From contig CAOJBY010000009.1 in the NCBI GenBank assembly GCA_948330435.1, forward strand, positions 1 through 64,000: a stretch of DNA of 64,000 nucleotides, written 5' to 3'. The stretch is from an uncultured Lachnoclostridium sp. Lineage in GTDB: Bacteria; Bacillota; Clostridia; Lachnospirales; Lachnospiraceae. The notes under the pieces are model-generated. The model saw only the letters and a list, made by a program, of their open reading frames with translations. It did not search any database and had not been told where the DNA came from. A program made the translations under genes and the position numbers. Positions 1 through 9,902 of this stretch are shown here, in pieces. Positions within the stretch are counted from its first letter, which is position 1, and each line of letters opens with the position of its first letter.

Positions 1-2
1 AT

Positions 3-95
3 ATAACCAGACGTGATCTGTTTGAATATGCAAAAATGCTGAAGAAAAATCATACTTCGCCTGAAAGAGCCGCTGATTTGAAGGATATAAAGTAG
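3..95 (+). CDS. C-terminal tail of an unidentified gene, cut by the window edge
   Basis: An open frame enters from the left edge and ends at a TAG at 93-95. It gives about 30 charged, helix-like residues ending in ADLKDIK. It is the only plus-strand coding signal before tuf. I do not recognise the family. The duplicated TGTAGCCA-like words just downstream (about 122-140) remind me of sequence after some mobile-element integrase genes, but that is only an impression. It faces tuf convergently. Confidence 0.3.
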   Translation: MTRRDLFEYAKMLKKNHTSPERAADLKDIK

Positions 96-166
96 AAAAA
101 TAATGCAGGAATAAAATATCGTAGCCATTTTGTAGCCACTTTGGTTCTCTAAAGTAGCTTTCCACG

Positions 167-200
167 TAAAAAGGCTTTCGGAGAAATCCCCGAAAGCCTT
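167..200 (-). terminator. Rho-independent terminator of tuf
   Basis: A perfect 10-bp inverted repeat (AAGGCTTTCG / CGAAAGCCTT) with a 10-nt loop at 171-200 lies 23 bp past the tuf stop. On the minus strand it is followed by a run of T. It ends the str operon transcript. Confidence 0.9.
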
Positions 201-222
201 GATTTTACTGAATAAATTATAA

Positions 223-1410
223 TTACTCGATGATAGTCGCAACCCTGCCGGAACCAACAGTACGACCACCCTCACGGATAGCGAATGTAAGACCCTGCTC
301 CATAGCGATAGGATGAATCAGCTCGATGGTCATCTCTACGTTATCGCCAGGCATGCACATCTCTGTGCCAGCGGGCAGATTGCAGACACCAGTAACGTCG
401 GTTGTTCTGAAGTAGAACTGCGGACGATAGTTGTTGAAGAACGGTGTATGACGGCCACCCTCATCCTTGGTCAGTACATATACCTGAGCGGTAAACTTTG
501 TATGGCAAGTAACGCTGCCGGGCTTTGCAATAACCTGGCCTCTTTCGATCTCGGTTCTCTGAACACCACGAAGCAGAGCACCAATGTTGTCACCAGCCTG
601 AGCCTCGTCAAGAAGCTTACGGAACATCTCGATACCGGTTACTACAGTCTTACGTGTATCTTCCTTAATACCGATGATCTCAACTTCCTCATTTACATGA
701 AGCACACCACGCTCAACACGACCAGTAGCAACAGTACCACGACCGGTAATGGTGAATACGTCCTCTACAGGCATCAGGAACGGCTGGTCAGTTGCACGCT
801 TCGGATCCGGAATATACTCGTCTACAGTCTTCATGAGTTCCATGATCTTATCGCCCCACTCGCCTGACGGATCCTCAAGAGCTTTCAGAGCGGAACCCTT
901 GATAATCGGGCAGTCTGTGAACTCATACTCCTCAAGCTGCTCTGTGATCTCCATCTCGGTCAGTTCGATCAGTTCCTCGTCGTCCATTGCGTCGCACTTG
1001 TTCAGGAATACAACAATATAGGGAACACCTACCTGACGGGACAGAAGGATATGCTCCTTTGTCTGAGCCATAACACCATCAGTAGCAGCAACTACAAGGA
1101 TAGCACCATCCATCTGAGCAGCACCAGTGATCATGTTCTTTACATAATCAGCATGGCCCGGGCAGTCAACGTGTGCATAATGTCTGTTCTCTGTCTCATA
1201 CTCAACGTGAGCAGTAGAAATCGTAATACCACGCTCTCTCTCCTCAGGAGCCTTGTCAATATTCTCAAAATCAGTAGCAGTGTTACCAGCAACTCTCTCG
1301 GAAAGAACCTTGGTGATAGCTGCAGTCAGAGTAGTCTTACCATGGTCAACGTGACCAATGGTTCCGATATTACAATGGGGTTTGTTTCTTTCAAATTTAG
1401 CTTTAGCCAT
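223..1410 (-). CDS. tuf: Elongation factor Tu
   Basis: EF-Tu is a cytosolic GTPase that delivers aminoacyl-tRNA to the ribosomal A site. The 395-residue product has the normal length. The P-loop GHVDHGKT is at 19-26, DCPGHADY at 82-89 and NKCD at 137-140; the beta-barrel domains 2 and 3 follow. The start is preceded by an AAGGAGG site. It is the last gene of the str cluster, 158 bp after fusA, and that gap contains its own consensus promoter, so it can be expressed independently of rpsL-rpsG-fusA. Confidence 0.98.
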   Translation of the reverse strand: MAKAKFERNKPHCNIGTIGHVDHGKTTLTAAITKVLSERVAGNTATDFENIDKAPEERERGITISTAHVEYETENRHYAHVDCPGHADYVKNMITGAAQMDGAILVVAATDGVMAQTKEHILLSRQVGVPYIVVFLNKCDAMDDEELIELTEMEITEQLEEYEFTDCPIIKGSALKALEDPSGEWGDKIMELMKTVDEYIPDPKRATDQPFLMPVEDVFTITGRGTVATGRVERGVLHVNEEVEIIGIKEDTRKTVVTGIEMFRKLLDEAQAGDNIGALLRGVQRTEIERGQVIAKPGSVTCHTKFTAQVYVLTKDEGGRHTPFFNNYRPQFYFRTTDVTGVCNLPAGTEMCMPGDNVEMTIELIHPIAMEQGLTFAIREGGRTVGSGRVATIIE

Positions 1411-1495
1411 TTTGAATGTCCTCCTTAATTCATACGCCTTTGCGGCTTTTTCATAATTATTTGTTTCATTTCTTAGATAAACTCGGCTATCTTTG

Positions 1496-1524
1496 ATTAT
1501 ATTTCAAAGTGCCTTATTTTTCAA
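1496..1524 (-). promoter_or_regulatory. Sigma-A type promoter for tuf
   Basis: On the minus strand a TTGAAA box (1519-1524) and a perfect TATAAT box (1496-1501) are separated by exactly 17 bp. They lie in the fusA-tuf gap, about 85 bp upstream of the tuf start. Confidence 0.85.
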
Positions 1525-1568
1525 GTATAATTTTCGATATTATTCCGCCATGCATAGCAAAACTTTTA

Positions 1569-3683
1569 CTATTTCTTTGCAGCTAATACCTTTTCCTGAA
1601 TGTTCTTCGGAACCTGCTCGTATTTCTCAAAGAACATGGAGTAGTTACCACGTCCCTGAGTCTTGGAACGAAGGTCCGTAGAGTATCCGAACATCTCAGC
1701 CAATGGAACATAGCCACGAATCATCTTGCCTCCGCCAATGTCGTCCATACCCTCGATGCGGCCCCGGCGGCTGTTGATGTCACCGATAACATCACCCATG
1801 TAATCTTCAGGTGTTGTAACCTCTACCTTCATGATGGGTTCCAGGAGAACCGGATTCCCTTTCTGCATAGCTTCCTTAAATGCAAGAGAGCCTGCAATGT
1901 GGAATGCCATCTCACTGGAGTCTACTTCATGGTAGGAACCATCGTATACGGTTGCATGGAGTCCAAGTACCGGGAACCCTCCCAAGATACCAGACTGTGC
2001 TGCTTCCTCAATACCCTCGCCAACTGCAGGGATATACTCCTTTGGAATCGCACCACCCACAACCTGGGAATCAAACTTAAACAACTCTTCTCCGTTGGCA
2101 TCCATAGGCTCAAAACGAACCTTACAGTGACCATACTGTCCACGTCCACCAGACTGCTTTGCATACTTGCTGTCCACATCCACCGGCTTGGTAAAGGTCT
2201 CCTTGTAGGCAACCTGAGGTGCACCTACATTTGCCTCAACCTTGTACTCCCGAAGAAGACGGTCAACAATAATCTCAAGATGCAGCTCTCCCATACCGGC
2301 AATAATGGTCTGGCCTGTCTCCGGATCCGTATGAGCACGGAATGTCGGGTCTTCCTCTGCAAGCTTTGCAAGAGCCTCGCCCATCTTGCCCTGACCGGCC
2401 TTTGTCTTTGGCTCAATAGCCAACTCGATAACCGGCTCCGGGAACTCCATGGACTCCAAGATTACCGGGTGCTGCTCATCACAGATGGTATCACCTGTTG
2501 TCGTAAACTTAAAGCCTACGGCTGCGGCGATGTCTCCGGAATATACCTTGTCAAGTTCCGCTCTCTTGTTTGCATGCATCTGAAGGATACGTCCTACACG
2601 CTCCTTTTTCTGTTTGGTAGAATTATATACATAGGAACCGGAATTCATGGTTCCGGAGTATACACGGAAGAATGCAAGCTTACCTACAAACGGGTCTGCC
2701 ATAATCTTAAATGCCAATGCGGAGAAAGGCTCATCATCAGAAGAATGACGCTCAATCTCATTGCCCTCCATATCCGTTCCCTTGATAGACGCAATATCTG
2801 TAGGTGCTGGCATATAATCAATAACCGCATCCAGAAGCTTCTGAACACCCTTGTTCCGATAAGCGGTACCGCAGCATACGGGAACCGCCGTACACTCACA
2901 GGTGGCCTTTCTCAGGACTTTCTTCATTGCCTCAACGGATGGCTCATTGCCTTCCAAATATTCCATCATCAGTTCATCATCCAGATCACAGATCTTCTCT
3001 ACCAGTTCTGAGCGATACAGCTCTGCGTCATCTTTCATCTCATCCGGAATATCAACGATAGAAATATCCTCACCCTTTTCATCATTATAGATGTAGGCTT
3101 TCATCTCAAATAAATCAATAATTCCTTTAAACTCGTCTTCCTTTCCAATAGGAAGCTGAATGCAAATAGCATTCTTTCCGAGTCTTGTTTTAATCATATC
3201 TACCGCATTGTAGAAATCCGCACCCAGGATGTCCATCTTATTGATGAATGCCATACGGGGTACATTGTAGGTGTCAGCCTGACGCCAAACATTCTCAGAC
3301 TGAGGCTCCACACCACCCTTCGCACAGAACACGCCTACAGCGCCATCCAACACACGAAGGGAACGTTCTACCTCAACCGTAAAGTCAACGTGACCCGGAG
3401 TATCAATAATATTGATACGATGCTCCAAAGCTCCCTCCTGGGGCTTGCAGTTCTCCTGATGGGTCCAGTGACAGGTTGTAGCTGCGGAAGTGATGGTGAT
3501 ACCACGCTCTTGCTCCTGCTCCATCCAGTCCATGGTAGCAGTACCTTCATGGGTATCTCCGATCTTATAGTTTACACCAGTATAATACAGAATACGCTCG
3601 GTCAATGTGGTTTTGCCAGCATCAATGTGAGCCATAATTCCAATATTTCTGGTTCTCTCCAATGGATATTCTCTTCCAGCCAC
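1569..3683 (-). CDS. fusA: Elongation factor G
   Basis: EF-G is the translocase GTPase that moves tRNA and mRNA after peptide-bond formation. The protein has 704 residues, as expected. P-loop AHIDAGKT lies at about 18-25, followed by DTPGHVDF and NKMD. Domain IV and the C-terminal domain are intact. It follows rpsG by 42 bp in the canonical rpsL-rpsG-fusA-tuf order, with a GGAGGAAAAT site before ATG. Only one fusA is seen in this window. Confidence 0.98.
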   Translation of the reverse strand: MAGREYPLERTRNIGIMAHIDAGKTTLTERILYYTGVNYKIGDTHEGTATMDWMEQEQERGITITSAATTCHWTHQENCKPQEGALEHRINIIDTPGHVDFTVEVERSLRVLDGAVGVFCAKGGVEPQSENVWRQADTYNVPRMAFINKMDILGADFYNAVDMIKTRLGKNAICIQLPIGKEDEFKGIIDLFEMKAYIYNDEKGEDISIVDIPDEMKDDAELYRSELVEKICDLDDELMMEYLEGNEPSVEAMKKVLRKATCECTAVPVCCGTAYRNKGVQKLLDAVIDYMPAPTDIASIKGTDMEGNEIERHSSDDEPFSALAFKIMADPFVGKLAFFRVYSGTMNSGSYVYNSTKQKKERVGRILQMHANKRAELDKVYSGDIAAAVGFKFTTTGDTICDEQHPVILESMEFPEPVIELAIEPKTKAGQGKMGEALAKLAEEDPTFRAHTDPETGQTIIAGMGELHLEIIVDRLLREYKVEANVGAPQVAYKETFTKPVDVDSKYAKQSGGRGQYGHCKVRFEPMDANGEELFKFDSQVVGGAIPKEYIPAVGEGIEEAAQSGILGGFPVLGLHATVYDGSYHEVDSSEMAFHIAGSLAFKEAMQKGNPVLLEPIMKVEVTTPEDYMGDVIGDINSRRGRIEGMDDIGGGKMIRGYVPLAEMFGYSTDLRSKTQGRGNYSMFFEKYEQVPKNIQEKVLAAKK

Positions 3684-3725
3684 GGGATTTTCCTCCTCAA
3701 ATCATACAGCACAAGTGGCTTTCGG

Positions 3726-4597
<872 letters not shown>

Positions 4598-5020
4598 TTA
4601 TTTTTTTGCGTCTTTCGGTCTCTTGGCACCGTATTTGGAACGGGCCTGTCTTCTCTTCGCTACGCCTGCGGTATCCAGTGTACCACGAATAATATGATAT
4701 CTTGTACCGGGAAGATCCTTTACTCTTCCTCCGCGGATCATAACAACACTATGCTCCTGAAGGTTGTGTCCCTCTCCTGGAATATAGCTTGTTACCTCAA
4801 TACCGTTGGAAAGACGTACTCTGGCAATCTTACGAAGAGCGGAGTTCGGCTTCTTCGGTGTGGCAGTCTTTACTGCAGTACATACTCCACGCTTCTGGGG
4901 TGCGGATGTATCCGTAGCTTTCTTCTTCAAAGAATTGAATCCTTTCTGAAGAGCGGGAGCCGTAGACTTCTTCACAGAGGTCTGTCTTCCTTTTCTGACT
5001 AACTGGTTAAATGTTGGCAT
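4598..5020 (-). CDS. rpsL: 30S ribosomal protein S12
   Basis: S12 lies at the decoding centre and affects accuracy and streptomycin response. I start it at the ATG of [11 protein letters not shown] (140 residues), because the GTG three codons upstream would overlap the AGGAGGTG ribosome-binding site. The conserved [15 protein letters not shown] segment and [11 protein letters not shown] are present. It is the first gene of the str operon, behind a consensus promoter at 5134-5162. Confidence 0.97.
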   Translation of the reverse strand: MPTFNQLVRKGRQTSVKKSTAPALQKGFNSLKKKATDTSAPQKRGVCTAVKTATPKKPNSALRKIARVRLSNGIEVTSYIPGEGHNLQEHSVVMIRGGRVKDLPGTRYHIIRGTLDTAGVAKRRQARSKYGAKRPKDAKK

Positions 5021-5133
5021 TCCTTTCACCTCCTGTAATAAGTGGCTGGCATGCTGCCGGCCCTGCTAGGTTGCTTGTGCCATCTGTCGGCTTTATGGTG
5101 CACGAAAACCTGCGTTTTCGCACACACTAGATT

Positions 5134-5162
5134 AGTATAGTAACAAAAGACCTTGATGTCAA
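5134..5162 (-). promoter_or_regulatory. Promoter of the rpsL-rpsG-fusA operon
   Basis: On the minus strand TTGACA (5157-5162) and TATACT (5134-5139) are separated by 17 bp. This matches the best sigma-A consensus, as expected for a highly expressed ribosomal operon. The leader to rpsL would be about 105 nt. Confidence 0.9.
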
Positions 5163-5194
5163 GGACTTTTTTTCAAGAAAACGGATGATTAAGA

Positions 5195-5229
5195 GTAAGG
5201 GAGTGTCTCAAAATAAGGTACTCCCTTAC
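5195..5229 (-). terminator. Stem-loop downstream of the MBL-fold gene, possible terminator or IS-end remnant
   Basis: A 10-bp perfect inverted repeat (GTAAGGGAGT / ACTCCCTTAC) with a 15-nt loop lies 10 bp past the MBL-fold stop. The T-run that follows on the minus strand is weak. The loop side reads GAGTGTCTCAAAA, a word I associate with the ends of some insertion sequences. Either a terminator or a remnant is possible. Confidence 0.5.
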
Positions 5230-5239
5230 GATAAGCATT

Positions 5240-5998
5240 CTAAAAGCAATATAATTTTCCCAGCACCTCACCAAAGCAGGGCCTTGGAAGCCCATCCTCC
5301 GATCTCTCGCAGACAGCCCTTGCACTGGCAAGCCAGTTCTCATCGTCCCTCTCCGGTCGGGGCAGATGCAGAGCCAGGATATGCACCGGCCTCAGATATT
5401 TAACAAGCTCCTTTCTGCTGGATGGCAGGCCGATAACCGGGAAAGGCACAAGCAGCACATCCGGCTCCTGCGACCATGCCCCGATGCGTGCAAACAATTC
5501 CGCCTCCGGCCAGGCGTCGCCGGAAAGCACAAGCTTCTTTCCCTCCATCTCAAGCATACAGGTGAGATTTTGCACTTTTGCAAACATTTCCCCCATATGC
5601 CTGCTGTTAAAAATCTCCAGGCTGCCGCCCGGGAACCGCAATTTTACATTCCCATTCTCCTCTGCGGAAACCGCACGCAGACGCCCCTTGCCGGAAGCGG
5701 CCTTTTGAAGCCGCCCGATTACCTCCTCCGTGGAAATAATCGTAAGGTCCGGATTCCGGTTCAGTGCCTCCAGAGTATCCCCAAGGCAGAAGTGATCTCC
5801 GTGGGTATGGGTAAACAGAAGTGTTCCTATGCTTCCTTTCTCAATCTCCTCCCAAAGCTCCGTTTTTACCGAATCCGGCGTATCCGGATACAGCCGGTTC
5901 GAGTCTCTGCTAAAGGCATCCACTCCGATGCTGTTTCTTCCTATAGTTATAAGTACGCCGGCACTCGCCGTATGGCGTATTGTAATATTCGGATTCAT
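5240..5998 (-). CDS. MBL-fold metallo-hydrolase
   Basis: This 252-residue cytosolic protein belongs to the metallo-beta-lactamase fold superfamily, UlaG/YycJ-like side. The metal-binding signature HTHGDHF is near residue 63-69. Later metal-ligand positions are consistent with SRHMGEMF, LSGDAWPEA and LALHLPR. The substrate cannot be told from sequence. A GGGGGA site precedes its ATG. It is divergent from the ECF sigma gene and stands alone between str and the sigma locus. Confidence 0.85.
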   Translation of the reverse strand: MNPNITIRHTASAGVLITIGRNSIGVDAFSRDSNRLYPDTPDSVKTELWEEIEKGSIGTLLFTHTHGDHFCLGDTLEALNRNPDLTIISTEEVIGRLQKAASGKGRLRAVSAEENGNVKLRFPGGSLEIFNSRHMGEMFAKVQNLTCMLEMEGKKLVLSGDAWPEAELFARIGAWSQEPDVLLVPFPVIGLPSSRKELVKYLRPVHILALHLPRPERDDENWLASARAVCERSEDGLPRPCFGEVLGKLYCF

Positions 5999-6167
5999 AT
6001 GGTCAATCCCCCATCATTTTCCTTAAAACATAAAATTCAGTAACATCTTAAACGTAATCTCCCCCCATGTCAACAAAACACTCTTTTTAATTTTTCAAAA
6101 AAATGTTATAATAGATGCAATAAAATCCAATACTCGTGTATTAATGAAGTGAAAGGAGAAAGCAATT

Positions 6168-6740
6168 ATGATAATTTGCTTGACGTCGGCAAATGGCAGC
6201 GGAGGACAACCGGAATCCTCACGATTAGATCGCTGCCTTCTGGGAATCGCCGATGAAGATCCCCAGGCACTTGCAGACCTGTACGACTGCACCAGTGCAT
6301 CCGTCTATGCTTTTGCCCTTTCTATTTTGAAGAATACCCAGGACGCAGAGGATGTCCTGCACGACTGTTACCTCCATATTTATTCGGCAGCCTCCGGATA
6401 TCGTTCCTCCGGAAAGCCCATGGCATGGATTCTCACCATCACCCGCAACCTTTGCCTTTTGAAGCTTCGGGAGCACAAGCGGATGGCGGATATCCCCCCG
6501 GAAAACTGGGAGCCGTATCTGCAGGCATGTGAGAGTGCCTCCCCGGAGGATCGGTTGATTTTAACCGAATGTATGAAGCTTCTCTCCGACGAGGAACGCC
6601 AGATCGTAATCCTCCACGCCGTTGCAGACTTTAAGCATCGGGAAACCGCAAAGCTTCTTGAGCTTCCCCTGTCCACCGTTCTTTCAAAATACAACCGTGC
6701 TATGAAAAAACTGAAAAGCCATATAGGAAAGGAGTATTGA
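6168..6740 (+). CDS. ECF-type sigma-70 family RNA polymerase sigma factor
   Basis: The 190-residue protein has only sigma regions 2 and 4. Region 2 (about residues 25-100) includes DAEDVLHDCYLHIY and a WILTITRN segment. Region 4 (about 125-185) includes LSDEERQIVILHAV and an ETAKLLELPLSTV helix-turn-helix. An AAAGGAG site lies 11 nt before ATG, and a TATAAT box is visible at 6107-6112 with no clear -35. The downstream gene begins 2 bp past the stop and encodes a membrane anti-sigma-like protein, so the pair should form one signalling unit. Confidence 0.9.
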   Translation: MIICLTSANGSGGQPESSRLDRCLLGIADEDPQALADLYDCTSASVYAFALSILKNTQDAEDVLHDCYLHIYSAASGYRSSGKPMAWILTITRNLCLLKLREHKRMADIPPENWEPYLQACESASPEDRLILTECMKLLSDEERQIVILHAVADFKHRETAKLLELPLSTVLSKYNRAMKKLKSHIGKEY

Positions 6741-6742
6741 CG

Positions 6743-8356
6743 ATGGCAAACAAGGACACAGAGCAAAAAATCAGGCAGGCCTTTTCAAACGCTGTTCCCA
6801 ACATACGCAATAGCATCCTTTCCGACTGTAAATCTCAGAAAGGAGCTGTAATCATTATGACAGATACCAATAAAAGAACCTTTTCACCGCGGCATCTTGC
6901 CGGCATTGCAGCAGCATTTGTACTTTTGATCGGCGGTATGGCCGGTTTCCGGACATATCGGGCAAATTATACCGTTGCCTCCACCGTCTCTCTGGATGTA
7001 AATCCCTCCATTGAGATTGAGGTAAATAAAAAAGAAGAGGTTCTCGCCGTAAATCCCCGAAATGAGGACGCACAGATTGTCGTCGGCGATATGGATTTCA
7101 AGGGAAGCAATCTTGACGTAGCCATCAATGCATTGATTGGCTCCATGCTCCGCAACGGCTATCTGAACGAGCTGGCCAACTCCATCCTGATCAGCGTAGA
7201 CAATCAGGACCCGGCCAAGAGTGCGGAACTGCAGGAACGCCTGGTCAACGAGATCAACGCCGTCTTACAGTCTGGAGCTTTTGACGGGGCTGTCCTGAGC
7301 CAGAGCATTTCCGCAGATTCCAGGCTGCGGGAGCTTGCCGAAGCCTATGGTATTACCCTGGGCAAAGCACAGTTGATTCAGCAGATTACTGAGCAGAGCA
7401 GCCTCTATTCTTTTGAGGCTCTGGTCTCCCTGTCCATCAATGAGCTGAACTTGCTGACCGAATCCGGTAATCTGGATCTGGCAAATGTAAACTCCCTGGG
7501 AACTGCCAGTGACAAGGCGTACATCGGCGAGAAAAAAGCAAAGCAAGCCGCCATATCTCATGCGGGAGTTTCAGCAGAAAAGATTACGGAATATGAAATT
7601 GAACTGGATTTTGAGCATGGTGTAATGGTTTATGAGGTTGAATTCAAATGCGAAGGCTTTGAATACGACTATGAAATTGATGCCGTCACCGGTGCCGTTC
7701 TAAAGAGTGAAAAGGGTACGGATGACGACTATATACCTCCTAAGGCTGACACAGCACAACCGGAAAATGATAGTTCTTCTCAAGCTGACAACAGCACGTC
7801 TCAGTCAAATAATACTTCTCAAACCAACAACAAAACACCGCAGGCGAATCCCAGTTCAAACCAGACCACCACAGAGAGCCAAACTCCAAAAAATTCCTAC
7901 ATTAGTGAAGACCAGGCTAAAAACATTGCCATATCCCATGCAGGTGTTTCGACTAATGCCATCACGGAATATAAAAGCGAATTGGAGCAGGAACATGGCA
8001 TTATGGTCTATGAGATCGAATTCAAATGCGAGGGCTTTGAGTACGAGTATGAAATTGACGCCTCAAGCAGTGCCGTTCTGAAACATAAGAAAGATCAGGA
8101 TGACGACTACGTTCCGCCCCAATCCGGCAACCAATCTTCCGGCGGAGGCTATATTGGAGAAGCACGTGCCAAGGAAATTGTCTTCTCCCATGCAGGCGTG
8201 TCGGCAGGTGCCGTTCATGAGTATGAAGCTGAGTTGGACGAGGATGATGGTATAATGATTTATGAAATTAAATTTAAAGCCGGTAATTATGAGTATGAAT
8301 ACGAACTCGACGCTGTCAGCGGTTCCGTTTTGAAACATGAGTTGGATGATGATTGA
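6743..8356 (+). CDS. RsgI-like membrane anti-sigma factor with three PepSY domains
   Basis: I start at ATG 6743 (537 residues), 8 nt after the GGAG of AGGAAAGGAG, rather than the upstream TTG that overlaps the sigma stop. The order is a short cytoplasmic segment, one membrane helix (about 52-69), and an outside domain that starts VASTVSLDVNPSIEIEVN and resembles the RsgI middle domain. Three PepSY repeats follow (about 258-325, 385-448 and 468-535), each with a SHAGVS core and a YE(V/I)(E/K)FK strand. A low-complexity N/Q/S/T linker joins the first two. It probably holds the partner sigma factor at the membrane until an extracellular or envelope signal is sensed. Confidence 0.85.
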   Translation: MANKDTEQKIRQAFSNAVPNIRNSILSDCKSQKGAVIIMTDTNKRTFSPRHLAGIAAAFVLLIGGMAGFRTYRANYTVASTVSLDVNPSIEIEVNKKEEVLAVNPRNEDAQIVVGDMDFKGSNLDVAINALIGSMLRNGYLNELANSILISVDNQDPAKSAELQERLVNEINAVLQSGAFDGAVLSQSISADSRLRELAEAYGITLGKAQLIQQITEQSSLYSFEALVSLSINELNLLTESGNLDLANVNSLGTASDKAYIGEKKAKQAAISHAGVSAEKITEYEIELDFEHGVMVYEVEFKCEGFEYDYEIDAVTGAVLKSEKGTDDDYIPPKADTAQPENDSSSQADNSTSQSNNTSQTNNKTPQANPSSNQTTTESQTPKNSYISEDQAKNIAISHAGVSTNAITEYKSELEQEHGIMVYEIEFKCEGFEYEYEIDASSSAVLKHKKDQDDDYVPPQSGNQSSGGGYIGEARAKEIVFSHAGVSAGAVHEYEAELDEDDGIMIYEIKFKAGNYEYEYELDAVSGSVLKHELDDD

Positions 8357-8400
8357 TGCAGACATTCACCATTAAAGCATATTGACTATGCAACATAAAG

Positions 8401-8450
8401 CCGCCACAGATGTGTGCCCTTAAAGCCCATCTGTAGCGGTCTTTATTTTC
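8401..8450 (+). terminator. Terminator of the sigma/anti-sigma operon
   Basis: Inverted arms CCGCCACAGATG (8401-8412) and CATCTGTAGCGG (8428-8439) pair with one mismatch. They are followed on the plus strand by TCTTTATTTTC. The element lies between the convergent anti-sigma and lpdA genes. Confidence 0.85.
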
Positions 8451-9815
8451 TTAGGAAAATAGTGCTTCCCGTATCACCTCACACACAGTAGGATGTGGGA
8501 AAATTGTTCTCTTAATATTCTCCAGTGGAATCTTGTTCTCAATCATCAGGGCCAGCGAATAAATATACTCGGATGCATAGGAGGACATAATCGCAGCACC
8601 TACAATCACATCTTTCTGCGTGTCAATAATAATCTTACAGATTCCATTGCTCATTCCGTTCTCCGCCACATGCCGGCCGCTAAAGTTAACGGAAACTTTT
8701 TTAATTGCATAAGAAATGCCGGAATTCTTTGCCTGTTCTTCGGACAAGCCTACAAAAGCCGCCTCTGGGCTGGTATATACAACACCGCAGACAGCATCGT
8801 AACTCATTGCATCTGTCTTTCCAAGAATCGTGTTGACCGCAACCTCCCCTTCCCGATATCCTACATGGGCCAGCATAACCTTTCCATTCACATCGCCAAT
8901 GGCATATACCCCAGGCACATTGGTGTGCATCTGAGCATCTGTAACAATAGCTCCTCGTTCCACCTGTACTCCCAAATCCGAAAGACCCTCAATATTGCTG
9001 TTGGCTCTCCTGCCTACGCACATTAAAGCTTTATCATAAGCCGCCACATCAATCTTTCCGTCCCTTGTAAAGGTTACAACGCCACCGGACACTTTAGTCA
9101 CGCTGCTGGACAGGTAAAAAGTCACACCTTTTTTCTCCAGTTCCTGTTGAAGCAGAAGACTAACCTCCCGATCATTCGGTCCAAGGACCTTGTCCATCAT
9201 CTCAATCACTGTCACCTTAGAACCGGCTTCCTGAAAATAAGCCGCCATTTCAAAACCAATGACACCGCCACCCACGATCAGAAGCTTCTTCGGGATCTCT
9301 GTCATCTCCAGAATCTCATCACTGGTCATAACCGTTCCCTTTTCCATTTCCTCTTTTACTCCTTCAATAGGAGGTACTACCGGCGATGATCCGGCCGCAA
9401 TAATCACATGTTTTCCAATAAAGGATTCACTCTCTGTAGATACAACTAATGCACCGTTTTCTTTGGACAGCCTTGCTGTCCCATTCACTACCTGCACTTT
9501 TTTTCTACGCAGGCCTCCTGCCACACCCTGTACCAGTGTCTTTACTACCTCATTCTTTTTCTGAACAACTACTGCATGATCCAAAGAAACCTCTCTGGTA
9601 GTTACTCCGTAAGGCTCGCCCGCTCCATTGGCATAGTGATAAACCTTGGATGCATATAATAGAGTCTTAGTCGGAATACATCCCACGTTCAGGCAAGTGC
9701 CTCCCAGATTTTTCTTCTCTACCAAGAGTACACTTTGTCCATGGTGTGCCGCATACTCCGCACTGTTGTAGCCTGCCGGCCCTCCGCCAATTACAATAAC
9801 ATCAAATTCCCGCAT
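8451..9815 (-). CDS. lpdA: Dihydrolipoyl dehydrogenase
   Basis: This 454-residue FAD flavoprotein oxidises dihydrolipoamide with NAD. The N-terminal FAD fold GGGPAGYNSAEYA starts near residue 11. The redox-active disulfide motif GGTCLNVGCIPTK is near 38-50. A second Rossmann motif, VGGGVIGFEMAAYF, binds NAD. The C-terminal HPTVCEV supplies the catalytic His in the dimer. No E1, E2 or glycine-cleavage genes adjoin it, so its partner complex is not shown here. An AAAGGAGG site precedes ATG. Confidence 0.93.
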   Translation of the reverse strand: MREFDVIVIGGGPAGYNSAEYAAHHGQSVLLVEKKNLGGTCLNVGCIPTKTLLYASKVYHYANGAGEPYGVTTREVSLDHAVVVQKKNEVVKTLVQGVAGGLRRKKVQVVNGTARLSKENGALVVSTESESFIGKHVIIAAGSSPVVPPIEGVKEEMEKGTVMTSDEILEMTEIPKKLLIVGGGVIGFEMAAYFQEAGSKVTVIEMMDKVLGPNDREVSLLLQQELEKKGVTFYLSSSVTKVSGGVVTFTRDGKIDVAAYDKALMCVGRRANSNIEGLSDLGVQVERGAIVTDAQMHTNVPGVYAIGDVNGKVMLAHVGYREGEVAVNTILGKTDAMSYDAVCGVVYTSPEAAFVGLSEEQAKNSGISYAIKKVSVNFSGRHVAENGMSNGICKIIIDTQKDVIVGAAIMSSYASEYIYSLALMIENKIPLENIKRTIFPHPTVCEVIREALFS

Positions 9816-9863
9816 TATTTCCTCCTTTTATTGGGTTCCATTATTTTATTATAGCTCTATTAA

Positions 9864-9893
9864 AACAAGGGCTGCAGAACCTCTGCAACCCTA
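9864..9893 (-). terminator. Terminator of rpoBC
   Basis: A GC-rich stem (AGGGTTGCAG / CTGCAGCCCT on the minus strand, one G-T pair) lies about 10 bp after the rpoC stop. It is followed by TTGTTTTA. Confidence 0.8.
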
Positions 9894-9902
9894 AATTTTA
9901 TT

